Below, piece by piece: positions 38,994 to 48,367 of a stretch of 64,000 nt of DNA. Origin of the DNA: Burkholderiaceae bacterium (GTDB lineage: Bacteria; Pseudomonadota; Gammaproteobacteria; Burkholderiales; Burkholderiaceae_E); contig JAMLIS010000004.1 in the NCBI GenBank assembly GCA_023954015.1, forward strand, positions 62,001 through 126,000, in the 5' to 3' direction. Within the stretch, counting starts at the first letter, position 1. Every line of letters starts with the position of its first letter. A model generated the notes under the pieces. The model did not search any database, was not told the DNA's origin, and saw only the letters and a list, made by a program, of their open reading frames with translations. A program made the position numbers and the translations under genes.

Positions 38994-40337
38994 CTACTCC
39001 CGCGCCGTGCGCTCGAAGCGCACGAGCTGCTCGTCGCCGCGGCGCTTCATGTTCGCCAGCGCAGACTTCGGATCCTGCTTGCCCGCGAGCATCGACTCCA
39101 TCTCCTCGTGGACGATGTCGCGGATCTGCACCATGTTGCCCAGCCGCACGCCGCGCGACTTGTCGGTGGTCTTCACGATCATCTGCTGCACGGCCACGTC
39201 GGTGCCCGGGTTCTTCTCGTAGAAGCCCGATTTCCGGGTCAGCTCGTAGGCGGCGATGGTCAACGGCAGGTAGCCGGTGGCCTGGTGCCATTCGGCCTGG
39301 ATCTCGGGCGACGACAGGAACGTGAAGAACTTCGCGATGCCCTTGTATTCGTCCTTCGACTTGCCGCTCATCACCCACAGGCTCGCGCCGCCGATCACGG
39401 TGTTCTGCGGGGCGCCTTCCACGTCCGAGTAGTACGGCAGCTTCGAAATGCCGAAATCGAACTTCGCGTTGCGCTTGACGTTGCCGTAGGTGGCCGAGCT
39501 GCCGGTGAACATCGCGCACTCGCCGCTGAAGAACTTGGAGTCGGACTCGGCGGCGCGTCCGCCGTAGCTGAACAACCCGTTCTTCGACCATTCGAGCAGG
39601 TTCTTCATGTGCCGCTCGAACAGCGGCTTGTCGACCGCCAGTCGCGCCTTCAGGCTCGCGAAGCCGTTGTTCTCGGTGGCAAACAGCGTGTTGTGCCACG
39701 CCGAGAAGCTCTCGAGATGCACCCAGCTCGGCCAGCTCGTCGTGTACGGACAGGAGGCCGCACCCGAGGCCTTGATCTTGGCCGCGGCCGCGGCGAATTC
39801 GCTCCACGTCTCGGGCACCTTGTCGATGCCCGCCTTCCTGAACGCGTCCTTGTTGTAGTAGAAGACCGTCGTCGAGCTGTTGAACGGGAACGAGAGCATC
39901 TCTCCCTTGCGCGTCGTGTAGTAGCCGGCGACGGCTGGTACGTACTTCTTGCTGTCGAATTTCTCGCCGGCGTCCTTCATCAGCTTCTCGACCGGCACGA
40001 TCGCGCCCTTGGCCGCCATCATCGTCGCCGTGCCGACCTCGAACACCTGCACGATGTGCGGCGCGTTGCCCGCGCGATACGCGGCAATCGCCTGTGTCAT
40101 CGACTCGGGATACGAGCCCTTGTAGACCGCCGTGACCTTGTAGTCGGGCTGGCTCTTGCTGAAGCGTTCGGCGAGACTGTTGATGCGGTCGTTGTTCGCC
40201 CCGGTCATCGAGTGCCACCACTGGATCTCGGTGACGGCGCTCGCCGGCATCGTTGCGAGTGCACCACCCGCCAGCGTCAGTCCCACGATCGACGCGCGCG
40301 TCCACGCGGCAACGCTCCGGACTTGCCTTCGGTTCAT
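38994..40337 (-). CDS. ugpB: sn-glycerol-3-phosphate-binding protein UgpB
   Basis: The 447-residue periplasmic protein binds glycerol 3-phosphate and glycerophosphodiesters. A Sec signal (about residues 1-34, ending ATMPASA) is followed by WWHSMTGANNDRINSLAERF, PFNSSTTVFYYNKDAF and GASLWVMSGKS segments characteristic of UgpB. ATG 40337 has GGGAG upstream. It heads ugpB-ugpA-ugpE-ugpQ; the ATPase UgpC is not in the window. Confidence 0.95.
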   Translation of the reverse strand: MNRRQVRSVAAWTRASIVGLTLAGGALATMPASAVTEIQWWHSMTGANNDRINSLAERFSKSQPDYKVTAVYKGSYPESMTQAIAAYRAGNAPHIVQVFEVGTATMMAAKGAIVPVEKLMKDAGEKFDSKKYVPAVAGYYTTRKGEMLSFPFNSSTTVFYYNKDAFRKAGIDKVPETWSEFAAAAAKIKASGAASCPYTTSWPSWVHLESFSAWHNTLFATENNGFASLKARLAVDKPLFERHMKNLLEWSKNGLFSYGGRAAESDSKFFSGECAMFTGSSATYGNVKRNAKFDFGISKLPYYSDVEGAPQNTVIGGASLWVMSGKSKDEYKGIAKFFTFLSSPEIQAEWHQATGYLPLTIAAYELTRKSGFYEKNPGTDVAVQQMIVKTTDKSRGVRLGNMVQIRDIVHEEMESMLAGKQDPKSALANMKRRGDEQLVRFERTARE

Positions 40338-40467
40338 CTGCGATCTCCCTCGATTTCGTCGACGGCGCGGCGCGCCGGTCCGCCCGCACGGGCGCTCGAA
40401 ATGTTGCGGCGCCAATTTGACAGACCGACGCACGTCGCGCAACAGGGGGCGTCCCGAATCGCCGGCT

Positions 40468-41175
40468 TCAGCAGCGCCCTTCGACCTCACCGCCCTGCTG
40501 CGGGGTTCGACGCGCCCATGCGTCGACGATCTCCCCGGCCCGGCGCAGATCGCCCAGCCACTGCTCGTAGGCGGCTTCGCGTTCGTCGCCACGGATGCGC
40601 AGCAGCGCCGACGGGTGCAGCGCGACGAGTACGCGCAGACCGTCGTCGCGCTCCAGCCACCGCCCGCGTTCGCGCGTGACCGCCACGCTTCGGCGCATCA
40701 ACGAACGCGCCGCGGTGGCACCGAGCGCGACCGCCGCGCGCGGCTGGACCAGTGCGATCTCTTCGCCCAGCCAGTGCAGGCAGGCGGCAGCCTCGCGCTG
40801 CGAAGGCGTCTTGTGGATGCGTCGCTTGCCGCGCAACTCGAACTTGAAGTGCTTGACGGCATTGGTGACGAACAACGCCTCGCGCGGCCAGCCGAGCGCA
40901 CCTACCGCGCGAAACAGCAGTCGGCCGGCCGGGCCTACGAAGGGGTGGCCTTCCAGGTCCTCCCGATCACCGGGCACCTCGCCTACGAGCATCAGCGCCG
41001 GGCGCAGGGCGCCTTCGCCGGCGACGGCCTGCGTGGCGCGGTAGCCCAGCGGGCACTCGCGGCAACGCTGCAGCGCATCGCGCAACGCGGCCAGCCCGGC
41101 ACGGGCAGCGTCGGGTGCCGGACGCGCAGCGTCGGGCGCCCGATCCGGAACAGCGTGGTGATCTCCTGCAGGCAT
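40468..41175 (-). CDS. UdgX-type uracil-DNA glycosylase
   Basis: The 235-residue protein belongs to the uracil-DNA glycosylase superfamily, UdgX branch, defined by the KRRIH loop (here 117-121); in the studied mycobacterial enzyme the histidine (His121 here) bonds covalently to the abasic site after uracil is removed. It has CRECP (38-42) and Cys132 as probable Fe-S ligands, VKHFKFE near 107 and a final HPSALLR. Motif A reads GEVPGD (65-70) where the known protein has GEQPGD. ATG 41175 lacks a clear ribosome site. It is divergent from the EamA gene. Confidence 0.87.
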   Translation of the reverse strand: MPAGDHHAVPDRAPDAARPAPDAARAGLAALRDALQRCRECPLGYRATQAVAGEGALRPALMLVGEVPGDREDLEGHPFVGPAGRLLFRAVGALGWPREALFVTNAVKHFKFELRGKRRIHKTPSQREAAACLHWLGEEIALVQPRAAVALGATAARSLMRRSVAVTRERGRWLERDDGLRVLVALHPSALLRIRGDEREAAYEQWLGDLRRAGEIVDAWARRTPQQGGEVEGRC

Positions 41176-41215
41176 CGAAGCCGATGCTACGCGCGGTTGC
41201 GGTATAAAGCCGCTC

Positions 41216-42100
41216 GTGACCGACTCCACCGCCCTGCCGCCGCGCGCCATCGCCACGCAGATCGTCCTGTGCGCGATCTGGGGCCTCGGACAGGTGGCGA
41301 CGAAGGTCGGCAACGCAGGCATCTCTCCGGTCTGGCAGGCGGCGCTGCGCTCGATCGGCGCGGCGCTGCTGCTGTCGGCGTGGATCGTCCGGCGCCGCGT
41401 TCCGCTGGACGAGCACGGAGAGAGCCTCGCACCCGGCGTGCTCGTCGGCGTGCTGTTCGCGGCCGAATTCGCCTGCCTGTTCATCGGCCTCGTGTACACG
41501 ACCGCGGTTCGTGCCGTGCTGCTGCTCTACGCCGCACCGTTCTTCGTCGCGCTCGGCGCACACCGCTTCGTTCCGGGCGATCGGCTCACGCGCCGCAAGG
41601 TGGTCGGGCTGCTCGCGGCTTTCGCCGGTCTGGTCGTCGCCTTCGGCGCGCGACTGGGCGCATCGGAGCCGATCGCGCTGCTCGGCGATGCACTGTGCCT
41701 GGCCGCGGCGTTCTTCTGGGGCGCGACGACGATCGTCATCAAGACCAGCGTGCTGCGCCGAACCCCGCCCGAGATCACGCTGCTGTATCAACTCGGCATC
41801 TCGGGCGTCGTGCTGGTCGCGCTGTCGTACGCGTTCGGCGAGCCCGGCGTGTTCGCACCCTCGCCGCTCGTATGGGCATCGCTCGCCTTCCAGACCGTCG
41901 TCATCGCGTGCGCGAGCTACCTCGCCTGGTTCTGGCTCGTCGCGCACTATCGTGCGACGACGCTGCATGCGTTCACCTTCCTCACGCCGCTGTTCGGCGT
42001 GCTCGCCGGCGCCGTTCTGCTCGGCGAGCCGATCGGCGCGTCGCTCGTCGTCGCGCTCGGCCTGATCGCCGCCGGGATCGTGCTGGTCAACCGGGCCTGA
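41216..42100 (+). CDS. EamA/DMT family exporter
   Basis: The 294-residue inner membrane protein has ten helices in two EamA repeats. Members export amino acids or metabolites; substrate is unknown. GTG 41216 starts the protein 40 bases from the divergent UdgX gene, with a TATAAA (41203-41208) too close to be its own -10. Confidence 0.87.
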   Translation: MTDSTALPPRAIATQIVLCAIWGLGQVATKVGNAGISPVWQAALRSIGAALLLSAWIVRRRVPLDEHGESLAPGVLVGVLFAAEFACLFIGLVYTTAVRAVLLLYAAPFFVALGAHRFVPGDRLTRRKVVGLLAAFAGLVVAFGARLGASEPIALLGDALCLAAAFFWGATTIVIKTSVLRRTPPEITLLYQLGISGVVLVALSYAFGEPGVFAPSPLVWASLAFQTVVIACASYLAWFWLVAHYRATTLHAFTFLTPLFGVLAGAVLLGEPIGASLVVALGLIAAGIVLVNRA

Positions 42101-42172
42101 ACGCGAGCCCGAGGGGAGTCGTTCATGCGCCGTTCGCGCGGGCGCCGGCACGAAAGCCGGGCCTGCATCGTG

Positions 42173-42188
42173 CTGTATATTCGTACAG
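42173..42188 (+). promoter_or_regulatory. Perfect LexA box upstream of dnaE2
   Basis: CTGTATATTCGTACAG matches the proteobacterial consensus CTGT-N8-ACAG exactly and lies 34 bases before dnaE2. It gives dnaE2 direct SOS control although it is not next to imuB. Confidence 0.85.
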
Positions 42189-42222
42189 TTTTCCTGCACA
42201 GCGACTTCGCGCTCCTCCGACC

Positions 42223-45200
42223 GTGCTCCCCGATTACGCCGAACTGCACTGCGTCTCGAACTTCTCGTTCCTGCGCGGCGCCTCGCACCCCGAAGAACTC
42301 GTCGAGCGCGCGCACGCGCTCGGCTATTCGGCGCTGGCGATCACCGACGAATGCTCGCTCGCCGGCGTGGTGCGCGCACATCTGCGCGCGCGCGACACCG
42401 GATTGCCGCTCGTCGTCGGCGCCGAATTCTCGTTGCGCGAAGTCTTCGACGACGATGCGCGACTGGTGCTGCTGGCCACCACCCGCGACGGCTACGGCAA
42501 CCTGTCGGAACTGATCACGCGTTCGCGCATGCGCGCGCCCAAGGGCAGGTACCGGCTGCTCGCCGACGACATCGCCGAAGGCGTCGACGACTGCCTCGCG
42601 CTGCTGGTGCCCTCGCCCGCCGTCGCCGTCGACGGACCGGGCGCAGTACCGGCCGCCGAACGCCTGCTCGGGCAGGCGCGCTTCCTGCGCGAGCGCTTCG
42701 ACGGCCGCTGCTGGCTCGGCGTGCCGCTGCTCGTGCGCGGCCACGACGCAGCGCTGCTCGAGGCCACGCGGCGAATCTCCGGGACGATCGGCCTGCCGCG
42801 AACGGCCGTCGGCGATGTCCTGTGCCACCTGCGTTCGCGCAAGACGCTGCAGGACACGCTCACCGCGATCCGGCTGAACACGCCGCTGAAATCGCTTGGC
42901 TATGCCCTCGCGTCGAACGCCGAGCAACACCTGAGGAGCCGCCTGCGCCTGGCACGGTTGTATCCGCGCGAACTGCTCGACGAGACGGCGGGGATCGCGG
43001 CACGCTGCCGCTTCTCGCTCGACGAACTGCGCTACGAGTATCCGCAGGAGATCGTCCCGCCCGGTCACACGCCGGCGAGCTGGCTGCGCGCGCTCGCCTT
43101 CGAAGGGCTGCCGTCGCGTTATCCGGACGGCACGCCGCAGAAAGTGCTCGGGCAGGTCGAGCGCGAGCTCGCGCTGATCGCCGAGCTGCAGTACGAGCCC
43201 TACTTCCTCACCGTCGCCGACATCGTGCGCTTCGCGCGCAGCCGCGGCATCCTGTGCCAGGGTCGCGGCTCCGCGGCGAATTCCGCCGTCTGCTATTGCC
43301 TGGGCATCACCGAGGTCGACCCGGCACGCGCCAGCGTGCTCTTCGAGCGTTTCATCAGTCGCGAGCGCAACGAACCGCCCGACATCGACGTCGACTTCGA
43401 GCACCAGCGCCGCGAGGAGGTCATCCAGTATCTCTACGAAAAATACGGCCGGCACCGTGCCGCGCTCACCGCCACCGTCATCTGCTACCGCTCGCGCTCG
43501 GCGCTGCGCGACGTCGGGCGCGCGCTGGGCATCGATGCGCGGCGCATCGAACAGCTCGCGCGCGGACAGTCGTGGTGGGATGCCGGCGTGCAGCCGGCAC
43601 GACTGCGCGAGGCGGGCTTCGATCCCGGTTCGCGCGTCGCGCGCCAATGGCTCGAGCTCGCCTGGACGCTGCGCGGCTTTCCGCGCCACCTGTCGCAGCA
43701 TACCGGCGGATTCGTCATCGCGCGCGACCGGCTGACGCGACTCGTTCCGGTGGAGAACGCCGCGATGGCCGATCGCAGCGTCATCGAATGGGACAAGGAC
43801 GACCTCGACGCGCTCGGGCTGCTGAAGGTCGACGTGCTCGCGCTCGGCATGCTGAGCGCGGTGCGCCGCGCGCTCGAGTTCATCGGCCGGCGACGCGGCT
43901 GCAGCTTCCGCATCCAGGACGTTCCGGCCGAGGATCCGGCCACCTACGAGATGATCGCGCGCGCCGACACGGTGGGCGTGTTCCAGATCGAGTCGCGCGC
44001 GCAGATGGCGATGCTGCCGCGGCTGAAGCCGCGCTGCTTCTACGACCTCGTCGTCGAGGTCGCGATCGTGCGTCCCGGCCCGATCCAGGGCGGCATGGTG
44101 CACCCCTACCTGCGCCGCCGCCAGGGACTCGAGCCGGTCGTCTATCCGCGCGACGAGATCCGCCCCGCGCTCGAGCGCACGCTCGGGGTGCCGATCTTCC
44201 AGGAACAGGTGATGCAGATCGCGATGCTCGCGGCCGGCTTTTCCGGCGGCGAGGCCGACGCGCTGCGCCGCGCGATGGCGGCGTGGCGCCGGCGCGGCGG
44301 GCTCGAGCCCTTCGAGCGGCGCGTCGTCGACGGCATGATGGCGCGCGGCTACGACCGTGACTTCGCCGAGGCGATCTTCCGCCAGATCCAGGGCTTCGGC
44401 GAATACGGCTTTCCCGAGAGCCATGCGGCAAGCTTCGCATTGCTCGTCTACGTGTCGAGCTGGATCAAGCGGCACGAGCCGGCGGCCTTCCTCGCCGCGC
44501 TGCTGAACAGCCAGCCGATGGGCTTTTACGCACCGGCGCAACTGGTGCGCGACGCACGCGAGCACGGCGTCGAGATACGCGGCGTCGACGTGCTGGTGAG
44601 CGCGATCGAGAGCACGCTCGAGGAGCGCGGCTGCGACGATGCGGCACACCGCGCAGGCGATGCAGCGAACGCCGATGCGTCGTTCGAGGAAGGAGGCTTC
44701 GGCGCGCCGGCCGCCTACCGTGCGCCGGCCGACGGAAGCGCGATCGACCACCGCCCGCAACCCGCGGTGCGTCTCGGGCTGAACCGCGTACGTGGGCTGG
44801 CCGCTGCCGCCGCCGAACGCATCGTCGCTGCGCGCGATGCGCGACGCATCGAGCGCGACGACCCGCGCTTCGCTTTCGACAGCGTCGAAGATCTCGCCCG
44901 CGCAGCCGGGCTCGACGCACGGGCGCTGCAGTCGCTCGCGCAGGCCGACGCGCTGCGCGCACTCGCCGGCCATCGCGCGCAGGCGCACTGGGAGGCCGCG
45001 GCGATCCGGCCGATGCCGAAGCTGCTCGCCGAAGCCCGCTTCGACGAGATGCCGACGCGGCTGCCCGCGCTGCCGGAAGGGCGCGAGATCGTCGCCGACT
45101 ATCGCGGACTGGGCATTCCGATGGGCCGCCACCCGCTCGCGCTGCTGCGCGACCGCCTCTCCCGCCATCGCGTGTCCCCTGCGGAAGCGCTGCGCGCATT

Positions 45201-45504
45201 TCCCGACGGGCGCCTGGCACGCGCCAGCGGCCTGGTCACGCATCGGCAGCGTCCCGATACCGCGGCGGGCACGATCTTCGTGACCCTCGAGGACGAAACC
45301 GGAACGGTCAACGTGATCGTCTGGCCCGACGTCTTCGAACGCCATCGCAGCGCGGTGCTCGCGTCGAAGCTGATGACCGTCTACGGCCGCTGGCAGTGCG
45401 ACACGGAAACCGATGGTCAGGTGCGGCACCTGCTGGCGCAGAAAGTCGTCGACCACTCGCAGTGGCTCGGCGAACTGGAGGTGTCGAGTCGGGACTTCCG
45501 TTGA
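42223..45504 (+). CDS. dnaE2: Error-prone DNA polymerase DnaE2
   Basis: The 1093-residue C-family polymerase is the catalytic part of the SOS mutasome with ImuA and ImuB. It has an N-terminal PHP domain (YAELHCVSNFSFLRGASHPEE), the palm motif PDIDVDFEHQRREEVIQYLYEKYG with its catalytic acids, GRGSAANSAVCYCLGIT, and a C-terminal OB fold. It is shorter than DnaE1 and reads straight into the DnaE2 subgroup. GTG 42223 gives the usual N-terminus; its ribosome site is weak. A low-complexity insert lies near residues 805-845. Confidence 0.95.
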   Translation: MLPDYAELHCVSNFSFLRGASHPEELVERAHALGYSALAITDECSLAGVVRAHLRARDTGLPLVVGAEFSLREVFDDDARLVLLATTRDGYGNLSELITRSRMRAPKGRYRLLADDIAEGVDDCLALLVPSPAVAVDGPGAVPAAERLLGQARFLRERFDGRCWLGVPLLVRGHDAALLEATRRISGTIGLPRTAVGDVLCHLRSRKTLQDTLTAIRLNTPLKSLGYALASNAEQHLRSRLRLARLYPRELLDETAGIAARCRFSLDELRYEYPQEIVPPGHTPASWLRALAFEGLPSRYPDGTPQKVLGQVERELALIAELQYEPYFLTVADIVRFARSRGILCQGRGSAANSAVCYCLGITEVDPARASVLFERFISRERNEPPDIDVDFEHQRREEVIQYLYEKYGRHRAALTATVICYRSRSALRDVGRALGIDARRIEQLARGQSWWDAGVQPARLREAGFDPGSRVARQWLELAWTLRGFPRHLSQHTGGFVIARDRLTRLVPVENAAMADRSVIEWDKDDLDALGLLKVDVLALGMLSAVRRALEFIGRRRGCSFRIQDVPAEDPATYEMIARADTVGVFQIESRAQMAMLPRLKPRCFYDLVVEVAIVRPGPIQGGMVHPYLRRRQGLEPVVYPRDEIRPALERTLGVPIFQEQVMQIAMLAAGFSGGEADALRRAMAAWRRRGGLEPFERRVVDGMMARGYDRDFAEAIFRQIQGFGEYGFPESHAASFALLVYVSSWIKRHEPAAFLAALLNSQPMGFYAPAQLVRDAREHGVEIRGVDVLVSAIESTLEERGCDDAAHRAGDAANADASFEEGGFGAPAAYRAPADGSAIDHRPQPAVRLGLNRVRGLAAAAAERIVAARDARRIERDDPRFAFDSVEDLARAAGLDARALQSLAQADALRALAGHRAQAHWEAAAIRPMPKLLAEARFDEMPTRLPALPEGREIVADYRGLGIPMGRHPLALLRDRLSRHRVSPAEALRAFPDGRLARASGLVTHRQRPDTAAGTIFVTLEDETGTVNVIVWPDVFERHRSAVLASKLMTVYGRWQCDTETDGQVRHLLAQKVVDHSQWLGELEVSSRDFR

Positions 45505-45570
45505 GCGCCGTCGCTTCGCCCGCCCCCCCCCGCGGCCCGCCGCTACCCGTTCACTGCCCGTCGATGGACG

Positions 45571-46830
45571 TCACATCCCGCGCGCCAGATCCGCGCAGAT
45601 GTCGCCGACATCCTCCAGGCCGACCGCCACGCGCAGCATGCCCTCGCCGATTCCCGCCTCGCGGCGCGTCTCGATCGGCATGCGTCCGTGCGTCGTGCTC
45701 GCCGGGTGCGTGATCGTCGACTTCACGTCGCCCAGGTTGGCGGTGATCGACAACAGCCCGCACGCATCGACGATTCGCCACGCGCGCGCCTTGCGATCCG
45801 CGTCGTCGGCGCCGCGCACCTCGAAGGAAAGCACGGCTCCGCCGGCGCGCTGCTGCGCCCGCGCCAACGCATGCTGCGGATGCGATTCGAGCCACGGATA
45901 GCGCACGCGCCCGACGGCAGGCTGCGCCTCCAGCCAGCGCGCGACGGCGAGCGCGTTCTGCGCGTGCCTTTCCATGCGCACCGACAACGTCTCGAGGCCC
46001 TTGGCGAGGACCCACGCGTTGAACGCCGACAGCGTCGGCCCGCCGTAGCGCAAGACCGGCTGCAGCAGCTCGTCCACGTAGCGCTTCGAGCCGAGCACGG
46101 CGCCGCCGATCACGCGGCCCTGCCCGTCCAGGTACTTGGTGGCCGAATGCACGACGACGTCGGCGCCGAGTTCGAGCGGACGCTGCAGCGCGGGCGTGCA
46201 GAAGCAATTGTCGACGACGAGCACGATGCCGCGTTCGCGCGCGATCGCCGAAAGCGCGCGCAGGTCCGCAACCTCGGTGAGCGGATTCGACGGCGTCTCG
46301 ACGAACAGCATCCGCGTGTTCGGCCGGATCGCGTCGCACCACGCCTGCACGTCGGCCAGCGGCGCGAAACTCGTCTCGATGTCGTAGCGCCGAAAGAGCC
46401 CGAACAGCTGGATGGTCGTGCCGAACACGCCCTGCGCGCAGACGACGTGGTCGCCGGCGCGCGTGAGGCTCACGAGCACCGCCTGGATCGCCGCCATGCC
46501 CGAGGCGGTCGCGCGGCATTCCTCGGCGCCTTCGAGCGAAGCGAGGCGCTGCTCGAAGAGCCGGACCGTCGGATTGCCGAAGCGCGAATAGATGTAGCCG
46601 TCGGCTTCGCCGGCGAACTTGGCCGCGGCGTGCGCCGCGCTGTCGTGCACGAAGCTCGACGTGAGGAAGATCGGCTCGTCGTGCTCGCCGTACGGCGTTC
46701 GCTGGAAGCCGGCACGCACCGCGCGCGTCTCGAAGCCGCGGTGCGCCACGCCCGCGTCGGCCGCGTCCGCTCGCGAAGCGCCCTCTTCGTCGCCGTGCCG
46801 GCCGCCGTCGTCGCCGGGACCTTCGTTCAT
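45571..46830 (-). CDS. metZ: O-succinylhomoserine sulfhydrylase
   Basis: MetZ makes homocysteine directly from O-succinylhomoserine and sulfide for methionine synthesis. The 419-residue PLP enzyme has YSRFGNPTV near residue 79, the internal aldimine Lys in HSATKYLDGQG near 229 and NLGDVKSTITHPAS near 365. The first 30 residues are acidic and variable. It ends the conserved block, 10 bases downstream of purF. Confidence 0.94.
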   Translation of the reverse strand: MNEGPGDDGGRHGDEEGASRADAADAGVAHRGFETRAVRAGFQRTPYGEHDEPIFLTSSFVHDSAAHAAAKFAGEADGYIYSRFGNPTVRLFEQRLASLEGAEECRATASGMAAIQAVLVSLTRAGDHVVCAQGVFGTTIQLFGLFRRYDIETSFAPLADVQAWCDAIRPNTRMLFVETPSNPLTEVADLRALSAIARERGIVLVVDNCFCTPALQRPLELGADVVVHSATKYLDGQGRVIGGAVLGSKRYVDELLQPVLRYGGPTLSAFNAWVLAKGLETLSVRMERHAQNALAVARWLEAQPAVGRVRYPWLESHPQHALARAQQRAGGAVLSFEVRGADDADRKARAWRIVDACGLLSITANLGDVKSTITHPASTTHGRMPIETRREAGIGEGMLRVAVGLEDVGDICADLARGM

Positions 46831-46840
46831 CCGGTGCGCC

Positions 46841-48367
46841 TCATTCCTGCATCGCCTGGAAGTGCAGGCTCATCTGGTTGCGCGGCAGGTCGTCGTCGAA
46901 GGGAGCCGTACCCGCCAGGCGCTCGCGCTCTATGCGATCGAGGTACTCGGCGGTGACGTCACCGGTGACGTAATGCCCGTCGAAGCACGACGACTCGAAC
47001 TCGACGAGATGCGGCGCGACATCGGTGACCGACTGCTCCATCGCCGCGACGCTCTGGTAGATCAGCGCGTCGGCGCCGATCGCCTGGCGGATCTCCTCGT
47101 CGCTGCGGCCCCAGGCGATCAGTTCGCCGCGCGTGGGCATGTCGATGCCGTAGACGTTCGGAAAGCGCACCGGCGGCGCAGCGGAAGCGAAGTAGACCTT
47201 GTTGGCGCCCGAGTCACGCGCCATCTGGACGATCTCGCGCGAGGTCGTTCCGCGCACGATCGAGTCGTCGACGAGCAGCACGTTCTTGCCCTTGAACTCG
47301 ACGCTCATCGCGTTCAGCTTCTGGCGCACCGACCGCCTGCGCACTGCCTGTCCCGGCATGATGAACGTGCGACCGACATAGCGATTCTTCAGGAAGCCTT
47401 CGCGGTAGTTCAGGCCGAGCTTCATCGCGAGTTGCATCGCCGAGGGACGCGAGGTATCGGGAATGGGCATCACGACGTCGATGTCGCCGCGCCACAGCTC
47501 GCGGGCGAGCCTCTCGGCCAGATGCTCTCCCATGCGCAGGCGCGCCGCGTACACGCTCGCGCCGTCGAGGATCGAATCGGGGCGCGCGAAGTAGACGTAC
47601 TCGAACACGCAGGGAACCAGCCGCGGTTCGGCCGCGCATTGCCGCGAATGGAAATTGCCGTCGAGGTCGATGTAGACCGCCTCGCCCGGCGCCAGGTCGC
47701 GCACCAGGCGAAAGCCCAGCCCCTCGAGCGCGACCGACTCGGAGGCGACCAGGTATTCGGTGCCCCGATCGGTCTCGTTGACGCCGTAGCACAGCGGCCG
47801 GATGCCGAAGGGGTCGCGAAAGGCCAGGATGCCGTAACCCGCGATCTCCGCCACGCAGGCGTAGGCGCCGCGGACGCGCCGGTGCACCTCGCCCACCGAA
47901 TCGAAGATCGTGTCCGGATCGAGCGAGACACCGCGTGCGCGTGCCTGCAGCGAATTGGCGAGCACGTTGAGCAGCACCTCGGAGTCCGAATCGGTGTTGA
48001 TGTGCCGCCGGTCGCGGCGGAACATCTCCTCCTTGAGCTGCCCGGCGTTGGTCACGTTGCCGTTGTGCGCCAGCAGCAGGCCGAACGGCGCATTGACGTA
48101 GAAGGGCTGCGCCTCGGCCGAGTTGCCCGCCGATCCGGCCGTCGGGTAGCGCACGTGCGCGATGCCCGTCGTTCCGGGCAGCGAGCGCATGTTGCGCGTG
48201 CGAAAGACGTCGCGCACCAGGCCGTTGCCTTTCTGCATCTGGAACGACTTGCCCTGCTCGGTGGCGATTCCGGCCGCGTCCTGGCCGCGATGCTGCAGCA
48301 GCAGGAGCCCGTCGTAGAGCAGCTGGTTGACCGGGGAGCGCGCTACGACGCCCAGGATTCCGCACAT
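46841..48367 (-). CDS. purF: Amidophosphoribosyltransferase
   Basis: PurF makes phosphoribosylamine, the first committed purine precursor. The 508-residue protein starts MCGILGVV, so Cys2 is the glutaminase nucleophile, and has LQHRGQDAAGIAT near residue 25 and the PRPP loop VLLVDDSIVRGTT near 370. Its start lies 25 bases inside the upstream cvpA gene. Confidence 0.96.
   Translation of the reverse strand: MCGILGVVARSPVNQLLYDGLLLLQHRGQDAAGIATEQGKSFQMQKGNGLVRDVFRTRNMRSLPGTTGIAHVRYPTAGSAGNSAEAQPFYVNAPFGLLLAHNGNVTNAGQLKEEMFRRDRRHINTDSDSEVLLNVLANSLQARARGVSLDPDTIFDSVGEVHRRVRGAYACVAEIAGYGILAFRDPFGIRPLCYGVNETDRGTEYLVASESVALEGLGFRLVRDLAPGEAVYIDLDGNFHSRQCAAEPRLVPCVFEYVYFARPDSILDGASVYAARLRMGEHLAERLARELWRGDIDVVMPIPDTSRPSAMQLAMKLGLNYREGFLKNRYVGRTFIMPGQAVRRRSVRQKLNAMSVEFKGKNVLLVDDSIVRGTTSREIVQMARDSGANKVYFASAAPPVRFPNVYGIDMPTRGELIAWGRSDEEIRQAIGADALIYQSVAAMEQSVTDVAPHLVEFESSCFDGHYVTGDVTAEYLDRIERERLAGTAPFDDDLPRNQMSLHFQAMQE

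Noticed and set aside
40395..40435. CTGTCAA half-site resembling a Pho box upstream of ugpB
   Set aside because: A Pho box needs a second CTGTCAT-like repeat 11 bases away, which is absent, so phosphate control cannot be claimed.
41203..41208. TATAAA as a -10 element for the EamA gene
   Set aside because: It lies only 8 bases before the start codon and has no -35 partner, so it is not a supported promoter.
41947..45456. A 1169-codon open frame opposite dnaE2
   Set aside because: No motif and shadow-type composition (His, Arg, Ala, Asp); dnaE2 is a complete, conserved protein on the other strand.
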